Part shown: positions 44,888-53,788 of the stretch, one piece after another
Layout of the letters: the number at the start of each line of letters is the position of its first letter
Numbering within the stretch: position 1 is the first letter of the stretch
DNA from: Candidatus Pantoea formicae
GTDB lineage: Bacteria > Pseudomonadota > Gammaproteobacteria > Enterobacterales > Enterobacteriaceae
Assembly: GCF_011752625.1 (NCBI RefSeq)
Contig: NZ_VWXD01000003.1
Coordinates: 124,001 to 188,000 of the forward strand
Direction of reading: 5' to 3'
DNA: 64,000 nt
Program-made: the position numbers and the translations under genes
Notes under the pieces: generated by a model
Seen by the model: the letters and a program-made list of their open reading frames with translations, nothing else
What the model was told of the DNA's origin: nothing
Databases searched by the model: none

Positions 44888-45268
44888 TCAGGTTGCCAAT
44901 AACGCTATCGTGGTCTGGCTCGGCGTAATACGTACGCCGGGTGCGTTGGCCACGTTCTGCTGCGTGACGCTGCCCATGCGGGTAGCGGGCATACCATTGA
45001 TCAACAGCGAATTGCAGCCGGTGAGGTGACGTGACAGCCCCATAAAGGTTTCGGACACGACGCCACCCAACAAACCCGCTTCATCGCCTTGCGTGATGGG
45101 CGTGATGGTCGAGAGGTTATGGGCGGGCATGCCGGTGAATAGCACGGTACTGGCCGTGGGGACGGCGGTATTACCCAGCGCGAGATTCACGAAGGTCACG
45201 GGCGCCGGGGTTTTACACACATCGGCGAGGGCCTGATCGGTGCCGCCACACTGACAATTTGCAAACAT
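44888..45268 (-). CDS. PAAR-like protein, DUF4150
   Basis: A 126-residue protein matching DUF4150, the Tox-PAAR-like family (PF13665). Conserved parts are VCKTPAPVTFVNLALGNTA, NLSTITPITQGDEAG, SETFMGLSRHLTGCNSLLINGMPATRMGS-like segments. It would cap the VgrG spike in place of a classic PAAR protein. It ends with the fold, so no toxin domain is fused to it, unlike most DUF4150 effectors. It follows the DUF3540 gene by 11 bp. Confidence 0.85.
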   Translation of the reverse strand: MFANCQCGGTDQALADVCKTPAPVTFVNLALGNTAVPTASTVLFTGMPAHNLSTITPITQGDEAGLLGGVVSETFMGLSRHLTGCNSLLINGMPATRMGSVTQQNVANAPGVRITPSQTTIALLAT

Positions 45269-45279
45269 GCTGTCTCCTC

Positions 45280-45888
45280 TTAACCCATGTGGATCTGTTT
45301 GCCATCGACGCGCGTCAGCGATTCGCTGCTGATCAGCGTGGTTGGTGCGCGCAGACGAGTGAGTTGGCTGGTTTTAATATCGAGTTGTCCGGCGCGCACC
45401 TGTTCGGTGTGCGTGGTGCGGCGCAGCAGGTGATGACTGATTTGGCTCAGGCTCTCCCACAGGCTTTCGCAACGTTTGCCAAATACGCGGCTCAACGTGA
45501 CCCATGCGGAAACCTGATCGCCGCGATAGTTGAGCTGGTTGATCTGACAGTCGCCGTGCTCAGCCTGTAACTCAAACTGCGGGCTGCGCAGGGTTAATCG
45601 CTGACTGGCACTGAAGGTTAATTGTCCCTCGCAGTGCAATTCGGCCATGTGTTGCGGTTGCGCGCGGACTAATACCGCCAGTAACCACAGTTGTTCATCG
45701 GCGCGGCAGAGCAACACGCGGTCACCGATTTGGGGTGTCAGTAGGCAACTGGCCGCGCGCTGGCAGCGCCAACGACGTCCGCCAATCACCACCTGTACTG
45801 CTGCGTCGGGTTCAAGGCTTAACACCTCACCTTCAGCTTGTAAGGGCAAATCCAGTGGCAGCGGTACAGTATTTTCAGCGTGGTTCAT
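45280..45888 (-). CDS. DUF3540 protein, T6SS spike accessory
   Basis: A 202-residue protein of the DUF3540 family. It has a beta-rich N-terminal half (VQVVIGGRRWRCQRAASCLL, then GDRVLLCRADEQLWLLAVL) resembling the OB-fold gp5 part of VgrG proteins, and a beta-helix-like later part (LTLRSPQFELQAEHGDCQI). Members occur with DUF2169, pentapeptide and DUF4150 genes in T6SS spike modules. The start at 45888 has AGGAGG; it overlaps the upstream gene by 14 bp. The biochemical role is unknown; it may be a VgrG extension piece. Confidence 0.75.
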   Translation of the reverse strand: MNHAENTVPLPLDLPLQAEGEVLSLEPDAAVQVVIGGRRWRCQRAASCLLTPQIGDRVLLCRADEQLWLLAVLVRAQPQHMAELHCEGQLTFSASQRLTLRSPQFELQAEHGDCQINQLNYRGDQVSAWVTLSRVFGKRCESLWESLSQISHHLLRRTTHTEQVRAGQLDIKTSQLTRLRAPTTLISSESLTRVDGKQIHMG

Positions 45889-46960
45889 GGTGATCCTCCT
45901 GATGTGTAAGGCGCGTTTGCGGTTGCCAGTTCTCAGCGGCAAACAGGGCGTCATCCTGTTCGATAATGCCTTCACGGCTGGAGAGCAGGCTCTGCTGTTG
46001 GCTGGCACGGTGAAAACGGGTCTGGTGGCACTTCGCATCGCGCAAATCAGCGTGGTCGAGTTCGGCGTAAGAAAAATCGGCGTAATCCAACTGGCAGTGC
46101 TGGAAATTGGCGTGTGGGGCTTTGGCATGTTGCAACACGGTGCGTTGTAGCTGGCTGTGGCTGAAATCGGCTTCATTCAACCGGGCGTGCATGAAAACTG
46201 CTTGATTAAAATTCGCTTCAGAGCAGCGCGCATCGTGCAAATCGCTGTGGGTGAACAGGGCTTGACTGGCCTGCACGCCACGCAAGTCCGCGCCACGCAG
46301 TGAGACCTGGCTGAAGTTGCACTGCATTAACTCCGCACCCTGAAAACTCACTTCATCCAGTTGGCTTGCCGTGAACTGACTCCCGGCGAAATGCTGTTGG
46401 CGATAGTCCCCGCCACGCATATCGCACTGATAGAAGGTACAGAGTGCAAAGCGGCTGCTGTGCAGGTCGCTTCGGCGCAGATCCAGACTCATGAAGGTGC
46501 ACTGTTCCAAACTGGCGTGGCGCAGCAACAGCTGCTCGACCGGCAGCGTCAGAAAACCGCTTTGATACAGCGAGGCCAGCATAAAGCTGCTGTCACTCAG
46601 GTCGCCTTCATTGAATTGGCTATTGATATGAATGCTCTCGCTGAAATCGCTTTCCATTAACGCACATTGATTGAACAGACAATCTGTCAGGGTGCAACCG
46701 CTGAATTGCGTGGCGACCATCTGGCACTGGTTGAACAGCGTCTCGCGCAGTTGCGCTTGGTCAAACTGCGCACCGGAGAGCGAGCATTCACTAAATTGGG
46801 TCTCATGCAGATTACAACCACGAAAGTCTGCGCCGCGTAAATCGACCGCGATAAACCGCCCACCGGAGAGATCCAATCCCGTAAAGTCGCGCTGTTCAGG
46901 CACAATCGCGTGGATGAGATTTCCCAACTTGATAGCATGTTGAATGTCTTGGGGAGTCAT
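45875..46960 (-). CDS. Pentapeptide-repeat protein in the T6SS module
   Basis: A 361-residue protein made of A(D/N)LXX-type repeats from about residue 22 to 320 (e.g. DFTGLDLSGGRFIAVDLRGA). These would fold as a right-handed quadrilateral beta-helix about 60 turn-forming repeats long. No other domain is visible. The final 35 residues are non-repeat. It lies 3 bp after the DUF2169 fusion gene. The long rigid rod suggests a spike-associated structural or chaperone part; a DNA-mimic role, as in MfpA/Qnr, is an unlikely alternative in this setting. Confidence 0.8.
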   Translation of the reverse strand: MTPQDIQHAIKLGNLIHAIVPEQRDFTGLDLSGGRFIAVDLRGADFRGCNLHETQFSECSLSGAQFDQAQLRETLFNQCQMVATQFSGCTLTDCLFNQCALMESDFSESIHINSQFNEGDLSDSSFMLASLYQSGFLTLPVEQLLLRHASLEQCTFMSLDLRRSDLHSSRFALCTFYQCDMRGGDYRQQHFAGSQFTASQLDEVSFQGAELMQCNFSQVSLRGADLRGVQASQALFTHSDLHDARCSEANFNQAVFMHARLNEADFSHSQLQRTVLQHAKAPHANFQHCQLDYADFSYAELDHADLRDAKCHQTRFHRASQQQSLLSSREGIIEQDDALFAAENWQPQTRLTHQEDHHEPR

Positions 46961-46963
46961 GGT

Positions 46964-49291
46964 TTATACCTGATGTTCACGGCGATGTGGCAGCGTTTTC
47001 ATACTATCGGTCAGCGCATGGTCGAAGCGAGTGGCCTCATCGGTTTGGCTCTGGGATAAATCGGCGCGGAAAAGGTTGCAGTCGCTGATATCGCATCCTT
47101 GTAGCTGGCTCTTCTGCAGATCCGCGCCCAGCAATAAACTGCCTGTCAGGCGCGCAGCACGGAAATCTGTACGAACGAAACGGCATAATCGGGTGCGCAA
47201 CAATTGCAAGCTGGCATCGCGGCAGTCGGTACCACTTAAATCGCTGTTTTCCAGCGTGGCTTCATCGAAGCAAGCGGATTGCATATCGATGTCGCGCAGA
47301 TTGCACTCCAGTAGCGTTGCGCGACGAAAACGCGCCTGTCGCAGTCGGCTCTCTGCGGTAAACAAGCACTGCTTCAATTCTGCCTCGTCGAAGCAGAGGC
47401 GCTCTGCAGTACAACTCACCAGCGACAAACTCTGCGCAGAAACCTGATGAAAATTCACGGCGTCTAACTGGCAGCGAATGAATGAACAATGGCTAAGTTG
47501 CACATGGCCAAAATCGAGATTTTCGAGCTTCAGATCCATTAGATCGCAGTACTCTAACTGAGCATGTTGAAAGTCACAGTTCGCCAGTGTTGCGCGCTGA
47601 ATCAGCAGTTGGCTCAGCAGGGCGCGGTGAAAGCGACAATGCTCCAGCTCAATACCTTCAAGCTCGATTTCCTCGAAACTGCTGTCACTGAAATCACTGT
47701 GCCAACACTGGGTCAGTGAAAGATTGGCACCATCAAACAAGCAGTGCGTCAGACTCGTGTGATGAAGTTCAGCCCGTACCAACACAGCACCGCGCAGGTC
47801 TGCATAATCAAGCCGACAGTGGCTTAAGTCGGTGTTCTCCAGCAGTGCGTTTTCGAAATCGATGCCACGCAGATCCAGGCCGGAGAGGTCGGCACCGGTG
47901 AAATCCCGACCACGTGCATTTTTGTCTCCAGCCATGCATTGCAGCAGCTGTTGACGCTGAATTTCAGACGCAGCCAGGCTAAGTCTCGGCGCTGCAATAT
48001 GATTTTGTGCTGCGAGTCGATAACTATCCCATAACGCTTCTTCACTGTGCTTTTGCTGTTCTGGCGTCGTGTTTTGTCGTTGGAATTGCGCCTGCAAAAC
48101 CTCACGCTGTTGTTTGAATTGTGTTGCACCATCATGCATGGGCGATGTGGGGTTACGCTGTTGCTCTCGTTGGTAAGTTGCCATCATCTGTTGGTATTGT
48201 TTCTCCCCCTCTATTTCATGACGCTGAAATTGCGTCGCCAAATCCTCTTCCGGCTTAAATGCCATGGCAGAAGCTTTCGGCATAGAGGGGGAGTGATGGG
48301 CCATCATGTGCGGGTCAAACTGCTGACGTTGTTGTTGTTCATAACGTCTCAGGTTTTCCACCAAGGGGCCGGGCTCCGGTTCAGGTGCCGCGGTGGAAAC
48401 GGATGACAGAATGGCGGGATCGATGAGATCCTTGTCACGTAGAGCATGGAGTGCCGCATCGTCGTCGTTGCTGCGCCGGTGATGTACACCGGCATAGTGC
48501 GGTTGATCGCGCGGTTTATCGTCCAACTCCAGTGCCAACATAAGAGAGTGGACGTCAAACGCGTCATCTTCATTGATAGCGCAGCAACCGTGCCAAATCA
48601 GGATTAGCTCATTGCAGTGCGGCAAAAAATGAACGGTAGTGGCGCGTAAATTAACCTCTTCAAACAACAGGTCGTTATGTCGATTACGGGTAATAAAGGC
48701 GCGCGCTTGCCACAGCGGTAAATGTCCCTGCTGCACCAGATGTTGCGGGTGCATATTTTCTATCCGCCAGGCGGCGCCACGCGGCAATCGGTCATTATCT
48801 TCCCACCATTGATCGGCTGGGGCTTGATTAAATGCTCGCCAGTCGGTGTCCCGCGCAAATCCAGGGTAGTCATGCTGTAGCCATTGATCATCGTACTGAT
48901 GCCCCATAAATGCCTGTCGCAGGGGATCATTGATGGCAATGGGATGAAAAGTTGCGGGCAGGGCGCTAACAGGATTTTCATGCGCTAAGCGTTGCTGTTT
49001 TCGCAATGAGCCAACTTGTATTGAAACATCGCAATCTAAATTTCCCGCTTGAGGAAAACCAAATCCGCTGGCAAGAAATTCCGCACAGTGTTTTGGTATT
49101 GCCAGATCCAGTACACCATCTGGTAACTGCAATTCTTCATTTACCCTCTGCCAGAGTGTTTGTTCGTCAAGCAGAATGGGGGTGTCTGACATATCTAAAA
49201 GGGCCATAACCGCAACGCCCAGATAATCCTGCCCCTGCCAACGGTAAGGGCGTGACAGGTGGTTAAGTTGTGAGGGTTTAATAATCTGCAT
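46964..49291 (-). CDS. DUF2169 adaptor fused to pentapeptide repeats
   Basis: A 775-residue two-part protein. Residues 1 to about 300 match DUF2169, known as a T6SS cargo adaptor family (PYRWQGQDYLGVAVMALLDM, DTDWRAFNQAPADQW, RIENMHPQHLVQQGHLPLW). A Gln-rich linker (about 330-450) follows. From about 460 to 755 there are pentapeptide repeats (RDFTGADLSGLDLRGIDFEN). It is 5 bp after the vgrG stop; the ATG at 49291 has no strong ribosome site, so it is likely coupled to vgrG. It probably loads the DUF4150 tip or another cargo on VgrG. The alternative GTG at 49306 overlaps vgrG. Confidence 0.82.
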   Translation of the reverse strand: MQIIKPSQLNHLSRPYRWQGQDYLGVAVMALLDMSDTPILLDEQTLWQRVNEELQLPDGVLDLAIPKHCAEFLASGFGFPQAGNLDCDVSIQVGSLRKQQRLAHENPVSALPATFHPIAINDPLRQAFMGHQYDDQWLQHDYPGFARDTDWRAFNQAPADQWWEDNDRLPRGAAWRIENMHPQHLVQQGHLPLWQARAFITRNRHNDLLFEEVNLRATTVHFLPHCNELILIWHGCCAINEDDAFDVHSLMLALELDDKPRDQPHYAGVHHRRSNDDDAALHALRDKDLIDPAILSSVSTAAPEPEPGPLVENLRRYEQQQRQQFDPHMMAHHSPSMPKASAMAFKPEEDLATQFQRHEIEGEKQYQQMMATYQREQQRNPTSPMHDGATQFKQQREVLQAQFQRQNTTPEQQKHSEEALWDSYRLAAQNHIAAPRLSLAASEIQRQQLLQCMAGDKNARGRDFTGADLSGLDLRGIDFENALLENTDLSHCRLDYADLRGAVLVRAELHHTSLTHCLFDGANLSLTQCWHSDFSDSSFEEIELEGIELEHCRFHRALLSQLLIQRATLANCDFQHAQLEYCDLMDLKLENLDFGHVQLSHCSFIRCQLDAVNFHQVSAQSLSLVSCTAERLCFDEAELKQCLFTAESRLRQARFRRATLLECNLRDIDMQSACFDEATLENSDLSGTDCRDASLQLLRTRLCRFVRTDFRAARLTGSLLLGADLQKSQLQGCDISDCNLFRADLSQSQTDEATRFDHALTDSMKTLPHRREHQV

Positions 49292-49296
49292 AACAG

Positions 49297-51855
49297 TTAA
49301 GCCCACGGATTAAAGGCAGGGTCGTTGTTATCATCGAAGTTATCGTTGGCGTTGTTCTCAGCACTGTTATTGCTGGCGTTGCTCTCTGTGCTGTTTCGGC
49401 TGTTGTTACTGGCGTTACTGTCTGTGCTGTTATTGCTGGCGTTGCTCTCTGTGCTGTTGCGGCTGTTGTTACTGGCGTTACTGTCTGTGCTGTTATTGCT
49501 GGCGTTGCTCTCTGTGCTGTTGCGGCTGTTATTGCTGGCGTTGCTCTCTGTGCTGTTGCGGCTGTTATTACTGGCGTTGCTCTCTGTGCTGTTTCGGCTG
49601 TTATTACTGGCGTTACTGTCCGTGCTGTTACGGCGACTGTTGTTTTCCGCGCTGTTTCTGCCACTGCTGTTGGCGTCTTCCACGCCGTTACGCGCATTTT
49701 GCTTAGCGGTGATTTTTTCACCCTGTTTCTCGTTATATTCTTCGTATTTTTTAGCGTCAGCTTCCTCTTTGATCTCTTTACGTGCTTCCATTTTATCCTT
49801 GAGATTTTGAATCTTGGTTTTAATGGCACTGTTATCGCCCAGCACGCCAGTAGCACCGCTTTGTAACGACATCAGTCCGACACGTATCTGGTAGAAGGGA
49901 ACCTGTTCAAAACGCTGTAGGTCGGCTTTGTACTCCACCTGGGTTTTACTGCGTTTCAGGTAGGTGTAATCCATACTGATGCCTTTAAAGGCAAAGTCCG
50001 TTCCACTGGCAGCCACGTTACTCACCACATTAACCGTGCCGTTAACGCCGTTAACGGTCAGCCCTATGGCGTTAGCCGTAAAGTTAGAACCCGTTACTGT
50101 GTAGTAGGTGCCGCGAACGGAGTGAGTCGTGTTGGGCGCGGTCATGGTGAGTTTTTCATTGCTATGGATATTGAATTTTCCCTCGGACCACATCTTCATC
50201 GCACCATCGCCGGCTTTGCCCGCATAGATTTTGATGGCGTTATCCGCAGAAAGGTTAAGGTCTTTCTGGGCGTGGATATCCAGCGATTCATCACCAGAAA
50301 GATCGTCGAAGGAGATAAAGTTGCCGTTACTGGCGTCGCTGTTTCCTATAGAACGCGACCAGAACCCGCTTTTAGACCACGACCAGGACTCGGCAGCTTC
50401 GGCAGTGATGGTATCGCTGTCGCCGATATCGCCTTCACTGCTAATGGTCAACAAGCTTTCACCAACAGGCTGGGTTTGCAGGTTGTTATAAACCCGCCCG
50501 GTAATGACCGGCATATGGGGATCGCCATTAATGAAGTCCACGACCACTTCTTCGCCGACCCGTGGAATCTGGTAATAACCCTGCTGACTCCCAGCCCAGC
50601 CACTGGCTACACGCAACCAACAGGAGTAAAGATCCTGTTCGTTTTCCGCTTTAAACCAGAGGAATTTGACCCGTACGCGACCGTAATCATCAGTGGCGAC
50701 GGTGCTGTTATCCCCCTTAGTGGCGTCGGGGGCGTTGACCACCACGGCAGTTTGAGGTCCGCTGGTCCGCGGCCAGGGGGTGTTGCGAGCAGGGCGCCAG
50801 TTCACTGTGGCAGGCACCACGCGGAACTGAAAACAGTGGCGGGTGAAATCTTCATCGTTACTGGCGTAACTGTTTTCAACCAGCTGATAGTCGACGGCGG
50901 TGACCAAAAAGGATTGACCTTCATCACTCGCCCTGGGGGCTTTAGTTAAGGCGAAGGTATAACCTGGCGCTAATCCAAAGGCATCTCCAACCCCGTCAGA
51001 TTCCAACTGGCGAGCAGCAAGCTCCTGTTGGCGTACGTTGACGTAATTTTGCCCATCACCCTGTTGGGGATATTGCCCCGGCCATTCACGCTGGGTCGCA
51101 ACCTTTTGCGCGTGTGACTGGCTGATTTGACCATTTGCGGAAAGATCAGCGTTGCTTTCCAGATAATTGTAATCATCGTGCTGATAAAGGCTGGGAGAAA
51201 TAGCGGCTGTGGCTTGCCAGATATTAATGCTTTCATCATTCACATATCCGCCTGCCGCGGCTTGATGATATTCAATGCAATCATAGCCAGGAAAAGGCGT
51301 GTGAATAGCGGGATCATCGACCAGAATCAGTGTCTGTTTATCCAAAGTATGCTCGAAATAAAAATAGATGCCCTCGTGCTCCATTAAGCGCTGCAAGAAA
51401 GCATAGGTGCTTTCCTGATACTGCACGCAGAATTCCCATTCTCGGTAGGTGCCCGTCAGCTTATTTTCAAAAATAATACCAGCATCATTCAGGACCGTTT
51501 CGATGATCTGCTTCACAGTTTGCTTTTGCCAAATACGAAATCCGCTATTTTGTGTCAGATACCATAATTCAGGTCTGACCTCCGCACGAAAGGTATAATA
51601 TTCTTCTCGGTGTTTTTCATGCCCCAGGAAAGCCATGCGAGTGATAATTCCGCTTAAGTAGCGGGTCACGCCTGGGCGAGGTTTTAATTCAAGAGTCAGA
51701 GGTTTACCCAGTAAATCAGGCAGAGAAAGGCTGTTATCTTTGCAAAGAAATTCAACATCATACTGGTAGATGCACGAAAGTGCTTCGTGACCTACCATGC
51801 TTTTGAATAGTAATGACTCGCTCAGTGGTGAATGTGCAACGACGACACGATCCAT
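49297..51855 (-). CDS. vgrG: T6SS spike protein VgrG with repetitive C-terminal tail
   Basis: An 852-residue VgrG (TssI). Residues about 1-470 are the gp27/gp5-like core (SPLSESLLFKSMVGHEALS, GYYQIPRVGEEVVVDFINGD, PVITGRVYN). The beta-helix and DUF2345-like stretch continues to about 600. Then come a charged helix (about 675-725, EARKEIKEEADAKKYEEYNE) and an Asn/Ser-rich repeat region (about 748-834), ending DDNNDPAFNPWA. No toxin domain is recognised. An AAGGG site precedes the ATG at 51855. It is the first gene of the T6SS operon. Confidence 0.92.
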   Translation of the reverse strand: MDRVVVAHSPLSESLLFKSMVGHEALSCIYQYDVEFLCKDNSLSLPDLLGKPLTLELKPRPGVTRYLSGIITRMAFLGHEKHREEYYTFRAEVRPELWYLTQNSGFRIWQKQTVKQIIETVLNDAGIIFENKLTGTYREWEFCVQYQESTYAFLQRLMEHEGIYFYFEHTLDKQTLILVDDPAIHTPFPGYDCIEYHQAAAGGYVNDESINIWQATAAISPSLYQHDDYNYLESNADLSANGQISQSHAQKVATQREWPGQYPQQGDGQNYVNVRQQELAARQLESDGVGDAFGLAPGYTFALTKAPRASDEGQSFLVTAVDYQLVENSYASNDEDFTRHCFQFRVVPATVNWRPARNTPWPRTSGPQTAVVVNAPDATKGDNSTVATDDYGRVRVKFLWFKAENEQDLYSCWLRVASGWAGSQQGYYQIPRVGEEVVVDFINGDPHMPVITGRVYNNLQTQPVGESLLTISSEGDIGDSDTITAEAAESWSWSKSGFWSRSIGNSDASNGNFISFDDLSGDESLDIHAQKDLNLSADNAIKIYAGKAGDGAMKMWSEGKFNIHSNEKLTMTAPNTTHSVRGTYYTVTGSNFTANAIGLTVNGVNGTVNVVSNVAASGTDFAFKGISMDYTYLKRSKTQVEYKADLQRFEQVPFYQIRVGLMSLQSGATGVLGDNSAIKTKIQNLKDKMEARKEIKEEADAKKYEEYNEKQGEKITAKQNARNGVEDANSSGRNSAENNSRRNSTDSNASNNSRNSTESNASNNSRNSTESNASNNSRNSTESNASNNSTDSNASNNSRNSTESNASNNSTDSNASNNSRNSTESNASNNSAENNANDNFDDNNDPAFNPWA
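49354..49614 (-). repeat. Tandem coding repeat in the vgrG tail (36/27 bp units)
   Basis: Encodes NASNNSRNSTES (36 bp) and the shorter NASNNSTDS or NASNNSAEN (27 bp) in the order 36-36-36-27-36-27-36-27. All units keep the reading frame, so copy number can change without a frameshift. Such tracts usually vary in length between strains. Confidence 0.85.
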
Positions 51856-52638
51856 AATTACCCTTTCTTTTTATTCCGGCATGGCTACCGCACGGACCGC
51901 AAAATATTCTATTTTGCATCCTGAAATAAATTGGCAATAAAAAGCCGAGAGCACTTAATTCAGATGAATTGAGAGCCCTTAGTTATTTGTCGAATTTACA
52001 AATCTTCTAACGTTTTTATATTATTTGCTGGCCTGTGTGAAGATAAGAAACTTCCTAAACGCTTTCCTGACGGAAAGCTAACGAGAGCATTTAAATTGTC
52101 ATCTTTAGTCTGACAAATTGCGCACCCCATGAATATAGCGGCATGCGAGCAAGTCTATTTTGTTTGTGAATTTATTTTGATATGAAAAATAAATTTTTAA
52201 TATGATGAAAATATGCAATTTGCTTATGGCTGCGGTTAAAGAATTAAATTTCGAGGTGATGATAGATAATGGAGATGATATACAGAGTAACTTTAACGGA
52301 AGGTTATTTTCTGAAAACTTGCTTTCCTGAAGCATTCACAAAAAAGAGTAGAATATAAGGTTGCCTTAACACAAATTATAGTATGTAAATGTTGATATTA
52401 TTTTTTAGACAACATTTATATGTTGCCGATTTGTAACGTGATGATCTTTCATTCTGAAATCAAATTATATTCATGTTTCCAAAAGGTGCGTAATGCACTT
52501 TTCAGACCCTTTCATCTCACTAAAGTGCCGCACGATAAGCTAAGGCACACTGTAACTATTTTCATTTTCCTGACAGTCGATGCGGCTGTGATTTGTTAGA
52601 CTAAATCTTGAGAATGAACGTTCACTACAGGATAATTC
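51856..52638. other. Long AT-rich intergenic region between T6SS and efflux operons
   Basis: 783 bp, clearly more AT-rich than its surroundings, with divergent promoters expected at both ends. It carries a 14-bp palindrome AATTCA GA TGAATT (51957-51970) flanked by two GAGAGCnCTTA repeats, and the TGAACGTTCA palindrome at the right end. An open frame of 76 codons at 52105-52335 has no coding signs and is not called. The composition would suit H-NS silencing, which is inference. Confidence 0.5.
52615..52624. promoter_or_regulatory. Palindrome TGAACGTTCA before the efflux operon
   Basis: A perfect 10-bp palindrome 14 bp before the start of the efflux adaptor gene, where a repressor would block transcription or translation start. 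It is a candidate operator for one of the two TetR proteins after the operon. No second copy was found next to those genes. Confidence 0.4.
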
Positions 52639-53787
52639 ATGAAGAATTTTCAGCGCAGTGTGATCGCCGGGCTAGTGATGTTAGTCGCCGCTTGCGATCA
52701 AAACAGCAATCAACCAGCCGCAAATATGCCAACAGAAGTTGGCGTGAAAACATTGCAAAGCGAACCGGTTACGCTGGATAGCCAGCTTGCCGGAAGGGTC
52801 ACAGGGAGCATGACGTCAGAGGTGCGGCCACAGGTAGAAGGCATCATTTTAAAACGCCTGTTTACCGAAGGAGATGAGGTCAAAGCGGGCCAAGTGTTGT
52901 ACCAGATCGACCCCGCCAGCTACCAGGCCAGTTACGATCAAGCCCTGGCGCAACTGAAAAATGCGCAGGCATTAGTTAAAAGCAGCAAATTAAAAGCCGA
53001 GCGCTATGCGGCTCTGGTTAAAGAAAACGGCGTGTCGCGCCAGGATGCGGATGACGCGCTGGCAACCTATCAACAGAATGTCGCATCCGTGGACCAATAT
53101 CGTGCTGCGGTTGAAAGTGCGCGCATCAACCTTAATTACACCCAAATCAAAGCGCCGATTAGCGGTCGTATCGGTATCTCATCGGTGACACCGGGTGCAC
53201 TGGTGACCGCCAGCCAAACCACCGCGCTGGCAACCATTCGCGCGCTTGACCCTATCTATGTCGATCTCACGCAATCCAGCGTGCAACTGCTGAAGCTGAA
53301 ACGCCAGCAGGCGTCGTTGCAGCAGAGCACGGATGTGGTCCCTGTAACGGTGAAACTGGAAGACGGCAGCGCCTATGACCATCCGGGCAAACTGGAACTG
53401 ACGGAAGTGGCGGTGGATGAAGCGACCGGAACGGTCACGCTTCGTGCGATTTTCCCCAATCCCCAACATGAACTTCTGCCTGGCATGTATGTGCGTGCGA
53501 ATGTCACGAACGGCGTGAAAACTGATGCGATTTTGGCACCGCAGCAGGGCATTACCCGTGATGCCAAAGGCAATGCCACGGCGCTGGTGGTCGATAAAGA
53601 GAACAAAGTCGAGAGTCGTGAGGTGGTGGCCGATCGGGTGATTGGCAACAAATGGCTGATTACTTCTGGGCTTAACAGCGGCGATAAACTGATTGTTGAG
53701 GGCACCGGGAAAGTGCAGGCGGGCATGAGCGTTAAAGCCGTCGAAGTGACGCCAAACGACAAAGCTGCGACCAGCGAGGGCAACTGA
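52639..53787 (+). CDS. RND efflux periplasmic adaptor, AcrA/AcrE-like
   Basis: A 382-residue membrane fusion protein, a lipoprotein by its leader (VIAGLVMLVAAC, Cys19). It has the barrel-sandwich segment (SEVRPQVEGIILKRLFTEGD), an alpha-hairpin (about 95-155) and the beta-barrel region (VPVTVKLEDGSAYDHPG; LELTEVAVDEATGTVTLRAI). It links the inner-membrane pump to the outer-membrane channel. AGGA lies before the start. It is followed 1 bp later by the RND pump. E. coli AcrE is the closest family comparison I know. Substrates are not deducible. Confidence 0.9.
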   Translation: MKNFQRSVIAGLVMLVAACDQNSNQPAANMPTEVGVKTLQSEPVTLDSQLAGRVTGSMTSEVRPQVEGIILKRLFTEGDEVKAGQVLYQIDPASYQASYDQALAQLKNAQALVKSSKLKAERYAALVKENGVSRQDADDALATYQQNVASVDQYRAAVESARINLNYTQIKAPISGRIGISSVTPGALVTASQTTALATIRALDPIYVDLTQSSVQLLKLKRQQASLQQSTDVVPVTVKLEDGSAYDHPGKLELTEVAVDEATGTVTLRAIFPNPQHELLPGMYVRANVTNGVKTDAILAPQQGITRDAKGNATALVVDKENKVESREVVADRVIGNKWLITSGLNSGDKLIVEGTGKVQAGMSVKAVEVTPNDKAATSEGN

Positions 53788-53788
53788 T

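Noticed and set aside
49325..49810. Leucine-rich 161-residue open frame on the plus strand opposite the vgrG tail
   Set aside because: It is the complement of an in-frame tandem repeat, where all frames stay open because units are multiples of three. No ribosome site or homology.
49278..49856. 192-residue Thr/Ala-rich frame on the minus strand within vgrG
   Set aside because: Another frame of the same repeats; the vgrG frame continues through it with a known family core upstream.
52105..52335. 76-residue open frame on the minus strand in the AT-rich gap
   Set aside because: Random-looking composition, no ribosome site, lies in a regulatory region.
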